Notes under the pieces: generated by a model
Database searches by the model: none
What the model was told of the DNA's origin: nothing
What the model saw: the letters and a program-made list of their open reading frames with translations, nothing else
Part shown: piece by piece, positions 8,600 to 15,527 of the stretch
Position numbering within the stretch: position 1 is the first letter of the stretch
Layout: every line of letters starts with the position of its first letter
NCBI RefSeq assembly: GCF_000496755.2
Contig: NZ_AYKS02000061.1
Span: 1 to 21,812 of the forward strand
Source of the DNA: Serratia sp. DD3
GTDB taxonomy: Bacteria > Pseudomonadota > Gammaproteobacteria > Enterobacterales > Enterobacteriaceae
DNA: 21,812 nucleotides
Reading direction: 5' to 3'
Made by a program: the position numbers and the translations under genes

Positions 8600-9610
8600 C
8601 CCTATCCGTCGCTCATTAATTTAACTGAACAGGAGCATCACGTGGTTGACAATTTATTAGCAAATGCAACTCCACGCTGTATTGGTCGTTATTTGGTGGA
8701 TTTGCCGGAAAGTTTTAATGCTCCCATTGGTACTGTTTTTATCAATAAAAAAGAGATCGTGTTTCAACGTCTGTATTTACCGGCTTTTGAGCAACGTATT
8801 CGTTTACGGGAAGATGAATTGCGCAATACCAAAACCATTCATCCAGAGGATGGTCCCTATTTAAAGAATATTTATCCATTACCTAATGGTATGAAGGGGG
8901 TTATCTTTGAAACTAATTTTAGTAAAATCGCACCTGACTCAGCCAGAAAATTAGAGGCTCATATTTATAGTAACGGTGTGGCATTTAAAACTGAAATTGA
9001 TGCTAGGAATCCTGATTCAGTACGTTACCAAAAAGAGCGAGAAAGTAACCCTGATTATTATAAAAATACCATGCAAATAAAGCTAAATCAGTTGAGAAAT
9101 ATACTATCTCGTCTGCGCGGAAGGCAAGAAAATGAGATCCCGACAGAGAAAGGATTGTGTTTTCCAAATGGATTTATTTCTGGTGCATCGGGTGTGGCGA
9201 ATGAAAGAGAGTATGTGAATTTTTCCTATAGCTCCCAGATAAACCCACGATTATATCTCAATTTTTCAACCGATAATTTTATTAAAGAAGAAACCTCTAT
9301 GTTAGAGCGCAGTTCTAGTATCAGCAATGCCTTGCTTAATACCCAGTTAACAACTCTGATGAAGGGGGCGCGGAAAATTAATAAGTTGGATGCTGAAGAG
9401 TGGCTAGTAGTGGGTAATGGAAAGGATGCTAGCAATCGACATGCCTTTATTTTAAAGGTCAACGAAAAAATCGGTAGTCCGCAGACTCCCTCTTTCACTC
9501 TAGAACTCAATCATGGTCCTTTGCCTGATGAAGCGTTATCACAAAATGAACTGATTACTTTTTGGCAAGAAATAACAAAAACATTGCGTATCCACCCTGG
9601 GGCGATTTGA
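8525..9610 (+). CDS. Tli4-like immunity protein C, mosaic
   Basis: A 361-residue protein whose first 26 residues match B exactly, after which the body changes. The body resembles D and E more than A or B: CIGRYLVDLPESF, LPAFEQRIRLRE.EL, LEAHIYSNGVAF and LSRLRGR..NEIP...GLCFPNGFI. The tail again resembles A and B (LITFWQEITKTLRIHPGAI). One signal-anchor helix (about 7-24) puts the body in the periplasm. Cys52 and Cys212 are the conserved pair, and the EEWL motif is present. The body DNA is more AT-rich than A and B. It is best read as an immunity protein for an absent or related lipase (an orphan immunity gene) that gained its start by recombination. Whether it protects against effector 1, effector 2 or neither cannot be told. 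Confidence 0.78.
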   Translation: MTNKKKIVSALFCLLAVWGLWQWLKPYPSLINLTEQEHHVVDNLLANATPRCIGRYLVDLPESFNAPIGTVFINKKEIVFQRLYLPAFEQRIRLREDELRNTKTIHPEDGPYLKNIYPLPNGMKGVIFETNFSKIAPDSARKLEAHIYSNGVAFKTEIDARNPDSVRYQKERESNPDYYKNTMQIKLNQLRNILSRLRGRQENEIPTEKGLCFPNGFISGASGVANEREYVNFSYSSQINPRLYLNFSTDNFIKEETSMLERSSSISNALLNTQLTTLMKGARKINKLDAEEWLVVGNGKDASNRHAFILKVNEKIGSPQTPSFTLELNHGPLPDEALSQNELITFWQEITKTLRIHPGAI

Positions 9611-9680
9611 TTTAATACAGTTAATAGACGGGGTGTTAAAACGCCCAGACACGGCTACTTGTTCAGTAAAAGGTACCCCT

Positions 9681-9725
9681 ATGACTAACAAAAAAAGATG
9701 GTCTCTGTACTGCTTGATTTGCTAG
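9681..9725 (+). pseudogene. Relic 5' end of a fourth immunity gene
   Basis: ATGACTAAC followed by seven A residues matches the start of genes B and C, which have eight A residues. The missing base shifts the frame and gives MTNKKRWSLYCLIC then TAG. Similarity to the signal-anchor region fades by about 9740 and no immunity body follows; effector 2 begins at 9829. The preceding 70 bases match the 71-base gap before B and C. This is the decayed start of a fourth module whose body was lost or replaced when the effector 2 segment arrived. Confidence 0.8.
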
Positions 9726-9828
9726 CTATATGGGAACTTGTTTTTTTAATCAAATTAAATAATCGAAAATCCTGTTATTTATAGAAAATCAAATCACACA
9801 GCAATAAATGCTATAAGGTAAATGGGAA
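9726..9828 (+). other. AT-rich gap before effector 2
   Basis: A strongly AT-rich stretch containing the tail of the relic, a T7 run and several TAAT/TATA-like words. It could hold a local promoter for effector 2, but no -35/-10 pair is convincing. A weak ribosome site (AAGG, 9815-9818) precedes the ATG at 9829. Confidence 0.3.
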
Positions 9829-11469
9829 ATGAATGACGAAATAAAAAATCCATCAGTAACAGACAACGACCAATGCGTTTCCTATCACCTGCCAGAATGG
9901 AGAGATAACGGGAAAGTTGGTTGGCATGAGATGGTCACTCAAACTACACAAAAGAACGCTATTGCCAAACTCATCATGCCACCAACCAAGGTCATACCAG
10001 TAATTTTTATCCCTGGGGTAATGGGGACGAATTTGATGTCTACTGACGATACGTCTAAAGTCCCTGTCTGGCGTGGAGACAGTCCAGTTGATACCTATTT
10101 TGCATGGGCTAATAGAAATGGTAAAGAACGGCGGGAATTATTAGATCCCGATACGACGAAGGTAGACGGGCGAGGTGAAATTAGTCAGAATGTCTATTCT
10201 AAAATATCAGATGATGGCAAGCTGTTTCCAACGAGAGAAAAAAGACACTGGGGTGAAGTTTTATTTTTTAGTTACGGCCAGTTCCTGAGTGTCTTTCAGG
10301 GGGTATTAATGGACGATTGGCAAAAAATAGTCTGCCAGGCAGCTGATCGAACAAAAGGTAGCAAAGGTATTTTAAGTTATTTGGCGGGCGAAACCTTAGG
10401 GGCAGACAAGGAGTCTGTTATGACCGCAGAAGAATTAAATCATTTTAGCAAGTTTTTATTTCCGGTCCATGCCTTTGGTTATAATTGGCTGCAGGATAAT
10501 AAAAAATCGGCAAAGGAGTTGGCTACATATATTGATGATGTGATCAGCATATATACAAAAGGCTATGGTCATGGTTTGGCGTTTCCCGCAGGGCAAGAAA
10601 AAGTCATCATAGTCACGCACTCCATGGGCGGGCTGGTAGCGCGTTATGCTTCTCAGATATTCGGTTGCCAAGACAAAATACTGGGGATTGTGCATGGGGT
10701 GATACCCGACCTCGGTTCTCCGGCAGCTTATCGTCGTATGAAAATTGGCGCAAGGCAAGAAGGTGCTGCAGGGAAAGTATTAGGTGCAACAGCCAAGGAG
10801 TTAATGCCCGTATTGGCACAGGCTCCAGCGGCGCTACAGTTATTACCCTCACCGAAATATATGAACGGTGATCCTTGGCTGACGATAAAAGGGGGCGACG
10901 AGGGTAAGGATTTAAAACTGCCAAAGACCGGTGATCCGTTTAGTGAGATTTACTTGTCGATGAATGAATTGTATCGGTTATATGAGCCGGATATTATCGA
11001 TGGTGATAATTCTGCTATTAAGGCTAATTGGATTAATTTTAATATTCTGATGAAAGACTCTGTCCGTAAATTTATTTATGAGTTAGATGAAGCGAAATAT
11101 CATCCTAATACCTACGTTTTTTACGGGGAAGAAATAAAGTCAGATGGTACGTTGGCCTGGAATAAAACCCAATCACCGATAAATAGCAAGGAATTACCTA
11201 ATACTCATAAAGAAATAAAATCACCCTATAACCGTACACAAAAGTACGAGTTAGTTTCATCTAAAACCCCAGGGGATGGCACTGTCCCAGTAGAATCATT
11301 GGCAGTTATTAAAAAACAGAGTGCAATTAAAAGCATACTGGCAACCAACGTTGACCATCAGGATGCGTATGCAGTTAAGGATATGAATTATGACAATTTC
11401 ACTCCTGCGATTAAGTTTACGCTGAGATCAATTGTAAAAATGGTTCAGGAGGTTCCCACACCATGTTAA
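9829..11469 (+). CDS. T6SS lipase effector 2 (alpha/beta hydrolase, paralogue of effector 1)
   Basis: A 546-residue predicted phospholipase/esterase sharing with effector 1 VIPVIFIPGVMGTNL (about 63-77), HWGEV..FSYGQFL, FPVHAFGYNWL, the nucleophile elbow VTHSMGGLVARYAS with candidate Ser265, IVHGVIP, and PGDGTVP with candidate Asp483. His510 in VDHQDAY is the likely third member of the triad. The N-terminal ~60 residues and the region between about 390 and 480 differ most from effector 1, so cap or docking parts may differ. No signal peptide is seen. The gene is much more AT-rich than vgrG or tssM, and the catalytic region is its most GC-rich part. It overlaps immunity gene D by 7 bases. Interpretation: a second T6SS toxin cassette, loaded onto the same VgrG or the downstream PAAR. 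Confidence 0.87.
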   Translation: MNDEIKNPSVTDNDQCVSYHLPEWRDNGKVGWHEMVTQTTQKNAIAKLIMPPTKVIPVIFIPGVMGTNLMSTDDTSKVPVWRGDSPVDTYFAWANRNGKERRELLDPDTTKVDGRGEISQNVYSKISDDGKLFPTREKRHWGEVLFFSYGQFLSVFQGVLMDDWQKIVCQAADRTKGSKGILSYLAGETLGADKESVMTAEELNHFSKFLFPVHAFGYNWLQDNKKSAKELATYIDDVISIYTKGYGHGLAFPAGQEKVIIVTHSMGGLVARYASQIFGCQDKILGIVHGVIPDLGSPAAYRRMKIGARQEGAAGKVLGATAKELMPVLAQAPAALQLLPSPKYMNGDPWLTIKGGDEGKDLKLPKTGDPFSEIYLSMNELYRLYEPDIIDGDNSAIKANWINFNILMKDSVRKFIYELDEAKYHPNTYVFYGEEIKSDGTLAWNKTQSPINSKELPNTHKEIKSPYNRTQKYELVSSKTPGDGTVPVESLAVIKKQSAIKSILATNVDHQDAYAVKDMNYDNFTPAIKFTLRSIVKMVQEVPTPC

Positions 11470-12575
11470 TCGAACATAAAATATCGAATCTACGTAGTCT
11501 GTTAGTCATTGTCATGATGGGTGTGATCTTTTTTAATCAACAAGCGCAGGCATCAACATACCAAAAAAAGGGAAATCCAGTGATAGATGAATTATTTAAA
11601 AGCATCAAACCGCAATGTATTGGTCGGTATATCATTGATGTCCCTGAATCATTTAATAACCAACTCAGAGATATGGTTTTTATTGATGATTTTAAAATTG
11701 AAAGCAAGCCGATTTATGCCCCTGCCTTTAGGCAGAGGATAATGCTTCGCGAGCAGGAATTGAGGGATGAGATTAATAAACCAGGTAATTATTCTGAGAA
11801 TGCACCGTTTTTAAAGGAAGTGTTCCGTCTATCTAATGATAAAGGCGTTATTTTTGATAGTAATAAGTCAGGTTCTGATGATTCATTCCGAAAGTTAGAG
11901 GCCCATATTTATGTGGATAGCATAGCGTTCATTATTACGACGAATATTCTTGACTTGTCTGCATCAAAATATATCGAGGAAAAGAAAACCTATTTAAACT
12001 CCGGATTTACAGAAGCTGAAACCAATACGAAACCAGCTAAATTAGCAGCGTTGCAATCTTTAATTTCGAGATTAAGTGGCCGTAAAGATGAAGAGATCCC
12101 GAAAAATAAAGGCGTTTGCATTCCAAATGGGTTTATCAAAGATGATGGAGTGAAACATAGCGAAAAACTTACTTTCAGATATGAAAATAGCGATTTTATT
12201 TTTGGCTCTGAGATGGATAACACTATGTTAGGTTCAAAGGATACTCTGTTTGGTCGTAGTGCACAGATTAATGAAGCTATGGTTGGGTCAAATAAATACA
12301 CGATAAAAAAAGGAGAGCTCTCGCCTGGGGGAATACCGTCACAAGAATGGTTATTTGGTGGAAAGCAAGAGTTTAAACATCAAGGTGCGAGAGAAATAAT
12401 ACCCATCTATGATTTTACTTTCTATGCGAATGAAGCTGTCGCATCACCAACAAAGCCTTGGTTAAATATAGAATTAAGTAGTGCATATAAGAAAACTCGT
12501 TATAGTGATGCTCAAATGATTGAAATATGGGATAGATTAGTGGGTTCGTTGCGATACCAGCCTAATACTTATTGA
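11463..12575 (+). CDS. Tli4-like periplasmic immunity protein D
   Basis: A 370-residue protein with a good Sec signal peptide: a basic start, hydrophobic LLVIVMMGVIFF (about 13-24) and a likely cleavage after AQA (about 29-31). The other four look more like signal-anchors, so D may be soluble in the periplasm. Family marks are QCIGRYIIDVPESF, LEAHIYVDSIAF, SRLSGRKDEEIP...GVCIPNGFI and QEWLFGGK. Cys52 and Cys219 form the conserved pair. Its start overlaps effector 2 by 7 bases and has a strong AGGAGG (11447-11452) inside the lipase gene. This coupling makes it the likely cognate immunity protein of effector 2. Base composition matches effector 2, so the pair probably moved together. Confidence 0.82.
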   Translation: MLIEHKISNLRSLLVIVMMGVIFFNQQAQASTYQKKGNPVIDELFKSIKPQCIGRYIIDVPESFNNQLRDMVFIDDFKIESKPIYAPAFRQRIMLREQELRDEINKPGNYSENAPFLKEVFRLSNDKGVIFDSNKSGSDDSFRKLEAHIYVDSIAFIITTNILDLSASKYIEEKKTYLNSGFTEAETNTKPAKLAALQSLISRLSGRKDEEIPKNKGVCIPNGFIKDDGVKHSEKLTFRYENSDFIFGSEMDNTMLGSKDTLFGRSAQINEAMVGSNKYTIKKGELSPGGIPSQEWLFGGKQEFKHQGAREIIPIYDFTFYANEAVASPTKPWLNIELSSAYKKTRYSDAQMIEIWDRLVGSLRYQPNTY

Positions 12576-12662
12576 TGTTTCGCGTCCAATATAGTGCGGT
12601 TACACAAAAATATTCTCTTTGGTTAATTGTAAAAAGCGGGAAGTCGAACAGGAGATACCCTC

Positions 12663-13751
12663 ATGCGAGTAAAGACTACTGTCACGGCAGTGACAATAAT
12701 AAGTATAGCTACAGCGGGATATCTCTTTTGGTTTCGTGATATTCCTGCTCCTCCATTAAACTCGGAGGAAAAGACTGTAATGGACTCTCTTTTCTCAAAA
12801 AGTAAGTCACAATGTATTGGTCGTTATTTCTTTAATGTGCCGGATTCTTTTTCTAATTCCTTAAATGATTCAGTAACAATTAATGATATGAGCATAGCCA
12901 GTAAACGTCTTTATCGTCCAGCATTTGAACAGCGAATAAAGATGCGTGAACAGGAACTTAAAAATGGAAATACTATAGACCCCAAAGATCAGCCTTTTAT
13001 TAAGCAGATCTATAGGTTGAATGACAATGCAATTATATTTGATCGAAATGAAAATGAGAGTGTGCCTGGCTTTGGTCGTATTTTGGAAGGGCATATTTAT
13101 GTTGATGGAGTAGCCTTTGTTATCCAAACGGAAATTACTGATTACTCAGATGAGCGATATATAAATGAAAAAAAATTATTTTTAAGTGATGGGTCATCTC
13201 CTGCAACAGCTAACAATAAGGCACAAAAATTAGCTGAAATGCAGGATTTACTCTCTCGATTGAGTGGGAGGAAAGATGACGAGGTACCAACACAATCTGG
13301 TACCTGTATTCCGGAGGGTTTTATTCGTGATAATGGTAGCAAAAATAAAGAAGCTATAATGTATCTTTATGAAAATAAAAATTTTGTTATTTCAATTGAG
13401 AATAATAATACAATCGAAAAGGATTTAAGTCTATTAGAGCGCGGTCCCGAAATTGAAGGCGCTATTCGTAGCAGTAACTCTCATACCATGCGTAAAGGCA
13501 AAGTTAGTTTGCCAAGTATTGAGGCAGAAGAATGGTTGATACGGGGAAAGCAGGAAGTAAATGATAATAATGTTGTTAATTATATCTTTTCGTTGTATGG
13601 CAATGAAAAGATAGCAACATATCGACATCCTGTATTCTCTATTGAGTTACATAATCAAGGAAAGGTGACAACAGAATACAGCGATGCTGAACTTGTCGAT
13701 ATCTGGGATAGAGTGACCCGAAGTTTCCGTTTTCGGTCGGGGGCTTTTTAA
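12663..13751 (+). CDS. Tli4-like periplasmic immunity protein E
   Basis: A 362-residue member of the same family with an N-terminal signal-anchor (about 6-24) and a periplasmic body. It shows SQCIGRYFFNVPDSF, RPAFEQRIKMREQEL, SRLSGRKDDEVP...GTCIPEGFI and EEWLIRGK. Cys51 and Cys215 are the only cysteines. It is the most AT-rich gene here; some 60-base lines contain fewer than 15 G or C. It follows D after 87 bases and has AGGAG (12650-12654) before the ATG. It is closer to D and C than to A and B. It may be a second immunity protein for effector 2 or an orphan acquired against a competitor's lipase. Confidence 0.8.
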   Translation: MRVKTTVTAVTIISIATAGYLFWFRDIPAPPLNSEEKTVMDSLFSKSKSQCIGRYFFNVPDSFSNSLNDSVTINDMSIASKRLYRPAFEQRIKMREQELKNGNTIDPKDQPFIKQIYRLNDNAIIFDRNENESVPGFGRILEGHIYVDGVAFVIQTEITDYSDERYINEKKLFLSDGSSPATANNKAQKLAEMQDLLSRLSGRKDDEVPTQSGTCIPEGFIRDNGSKNKEAIMYLYENKNFVISIENNNTIEKDLSLLERGPEIEGAIRSSNSHTMRKGKVSLPSIEAEEWLIRGKQEVNDNNVVNYIFSLYGNEKIATYRHPVFSIELHNQGKVTTEYSDAELVDIWDRVTRSFRFRSGAF

Positions 13752-14130
13752 CGTTATTTAAATTTTTCTCATGGGTATCTATGGGCTCTAATTTAATAGG
13801 TCGCATGGACAGGTTTGCTAACCCTTAATATCATTAGCTTTAGAGTGCTTGCAATGTTAAGTTTCGATTGGTCGAGAGCCATTATTATATATTTAATGAT
13901 GGCACTTATTTATCTTTGGCCTGTCTGGTTGATTTTTTTGTTATGCTCTTTTTAATGGTTAAGGCAATCAAGCAAAAAAATAAAGAAAAACGCAAGGTAC
14001 AGCCATTATGGCGACGTTTTTATTTGTGTTACTTGGAGCCCTTTCTTTGCTTTATTTTAAATAATCATTCTCAAATAGGCTCTGAGTGAGCATTCTATCA
14101 ATAGAAAATATTTCTTTTAGGAGAGAGACC
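13752..14130 (+). other. Gap between immunity gene E and PAAR
   Basis: This 379-base AT-rich stretch holds the possible broken small membrane gene described at 13854 and the ribosome site of PAAR (AGGAGA, 14119-14124). I see no convincing terminator hairpin, tRNA or mobile-element end. It marks the right edge of the AT-rich effector/immunity island. Confidence 0.5.
13854..13955 (+). pseudogene. Small membrane ORF, possibly the first half of a frameshifted gene
   Basis: ATG at 13854 opens 33 codons reading MLSFDWSRAIIIYLMMALIY and then WPVWLIFLLCSF: one strongly hydrophobic segment. A run of seven T residues lies near 13932-13938. Just past it another frame continues with FLMVKAIKQKNKEKRK and a further hydrophobic piece up to 14089. 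Joined by a one-base shift, these would make a small two-helix membrane protein with a basic loop. No strong ribosome site is seen. I do not recognise the family, so it may be a decayed gene, a short real one, or chance. Confidence 0.35.
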
Positions 14131-14391
14131 ATGCCAGGAGTCGTTTGTCTGGGTGATGCCACTACTCATGGTGGTGAAGTTAAAACCGCCTCTTCCACCC
14201 TCTATTTTAATGGGCGACCTGCGGCACTGGTGGGGGATTTGGTCTCCTGCCCACAACATGGCATGAATGCCATCGTAGAAGGTGATCCCACGGCTTTCGA
14301 ACAAGGGCGGCAAGTGGTGGTTAATCACTGTTTATGTGCCTGCGGGTGCCGAGTGATCAGCTCTCAACCCACCAATAGCATAGAGGCGTAA
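14131..14391 (+). CDS. PAAR-domain spike tip protein
   Basis: An 86-residue single-domain PAAR protein that caps the VgrG spike as a metal-stabilised sharp cone. Visible marks are GDATTHGG near the N-terminus, NGRPAALVGD (the PAAR-like turn), and likely zinc ligands in THGG, SCPQHG and NHCLCACGC. No effector domain is fused, so it is a plain tip. I chose the ATG at 14131 because AGGAGA lies 6 bases before it and the PAAR fold begins there; the open frame extends up to a GTG at 14086 without a good ribosome site. It ends two bases before the next gene, so the two are probably co-translated. Its position after two lipase cassettes suggests that it serves the same spike as the upstream VgrG. Confidence 0.93.
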   Translation: MPGVVCLGDATTHGGEVKTASSTLYFNGRPAALVGDLVSCPQHGMNAIVEGDPTAFEQGRQVVVNHCLCACGCRVISSQPTNSIEA

Positions 14392-14393
14392 AT

Positions 14394-15527
14394 ATGGCCT
14401 GGCCGATCCCCGTTATTCCTGAACAACCGTCGCTATCACCGCCCCGTTATGCTCTGTGGGGCGGGGTACTGGTTGTTATATTGATCATCAGTACTTTATC
14501 CGTACTGTTTATTGGCAAGATCACCGCCTATGGGCAGCTCTTACTCTATGGTGCACTACCAGGATTTTTAATCTGGCTGTGTCTGTTTGGTGTCGTGCTC
14601 AACCGTTATGAGCAGTCATTGGCTTCCGTGCGGGCCTGGAATGAAGAGACAGCGCGCACCAAAGCCCAGTGGCAACAATGGAGTCGGACACAACTGGCGG
14701 TGGTAGGCAATGTCTTGCTGACACCAGAAGAGGGGGGTATCAGCGCGGTGCTGGGGCCCCTTGCCGATATACCCATGTACCCCCAGAAGCCTCGCCCGTT
14801 GTTTGGGGAGCGGCAATCATTGCCGGTGCAGCTAACGGGCATTGATAGTCAACTGGAACAGCAGTGCCCGGGGTATCGCCATCATCTGCATACCGTCTAT
14901 GTGTTACAGGCCTCTACCTTGCATCGGGAATCAATCATTTCGGCGGTATTCAACCAATGGGATTTGTTGCCTGAGAGGGTTGATACTCTGGAACAGGTAC
15001 CGGTTTTGCCACATTTACCACAGACGTCAGAGTTTAATGGCCTGATTTTAGTGCTCTGTCTGCAACATTGGCGTTATAGTTCGCCTGAAAAAGCCAGCGA
15101 ACTCATTTCTGCCCAACTGCTTGCCTCACCAGCATTTGCCCATGCGCAGCAGTTACCGGTGATGGCCGGATTAGGGCGTATTATGCCATTAACGGCAGGG
15201 AAACTTGCCGACGACTTGGACATGTTGTTTGATTATAATTGCTTAAATAAAAACCAGATGCAGCATGTCTGGTTATCGGGGGAGATTGAAAATACACCGG
15301 CAGATATCGCGCTGTACGCCGATGCTCACCAGTGGCCACTGCCCGCAAAGCAGCTCGCCCATCTTATTGACCTCTCCTTCGGTCCCCCTGGGGAGCTTTC
15401 TTTCCCTATCTCTCTAGCCATGATGGTAGAGGCTGCCCACAAAACTGCCATGGATCAACTGGTTATTAGCCAGACATCTCGCTCATCAGGCGAGTTGTGT
15501 TTAGTCACTTCGGAGTTATTTTCATGA
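14394..15527 (+). CDS. T6SS-associated two-TM inner-membrane protein, function unknown
   Basis: A 377-residue protein with two predicted membrane helices near the N-terminus (about 22-43 and 48-70) and a mostly soluble remainder. I do not recognise a named domain in the rest. Its opening SPPRYALWG plus paired helices mirrors the opening of TssM (HPPRYGFWG plus paired helices), so the two proteins may share an ancestral membrane module. It starts two bases after PAAR with AGAGG (14382-14386) upstream and ends in an ATGA overlap with tssM, a sign of strict co-translation. This placement suggests a role in assembling or stabilising the membrane complex or coupling it to the spike, but the sequence does not prove any function. 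Confidence 0.75.
   Translation: MAWPIPVIPEQPSLSPPRYALWGGVLVVILIISTLSVLFIGKITAYGQLLLYGALPGFLIWLCLFGVVLNRYEQSLASVRAWNEETARTKAQWQQWSRTQLAVVGNVLLTPEEGGISAVLGPLADIPMYPQKPRPLFGERQSLPVQLTGIDSQLEQQCPGYRHHLHTVYVLQASTLHRESIISAVFNQWDLLPERVDTLEQVPVLPHLPQTSEFNGLILVLCLQHWRYSSPEKASELISAQLLASPAFAHAQQLPVMAGLGRIMPLTAGKLADDLDMLFDYNCLNKNQMQHVWLSGEIENTPADIALYADAHQWPLPAKQLAHLIDLSFGPPGELSFPISLAMMVEAAHKTAMDQLVISQTSRSSGELCLVTSELFS

Noticed and set aside
7276..9740. Repeats considered as an insertion sequence, integron array or CRISPR
   Set aside because: The repeats contain gene starts and spacers of fixed length, with no transposase, integrase, terminal inverted repeats, attC-like folds or short regular spacers. 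Tandem gene duplication explains them.
14086..14130. Upstream in-frame GTG as the PAAR start
   Set aside because: The PAAR fold begins at the ATG at 14131, which has AGGAGA directly upstream.
15497..15523. Upstream in-frame GTG as the tssM start
   Set aside because: It lacks a well-placed ribosome site and would add nine residues with no family support; ATG 15524 has GGAG at the right spacing and the typical ATGA coupling.
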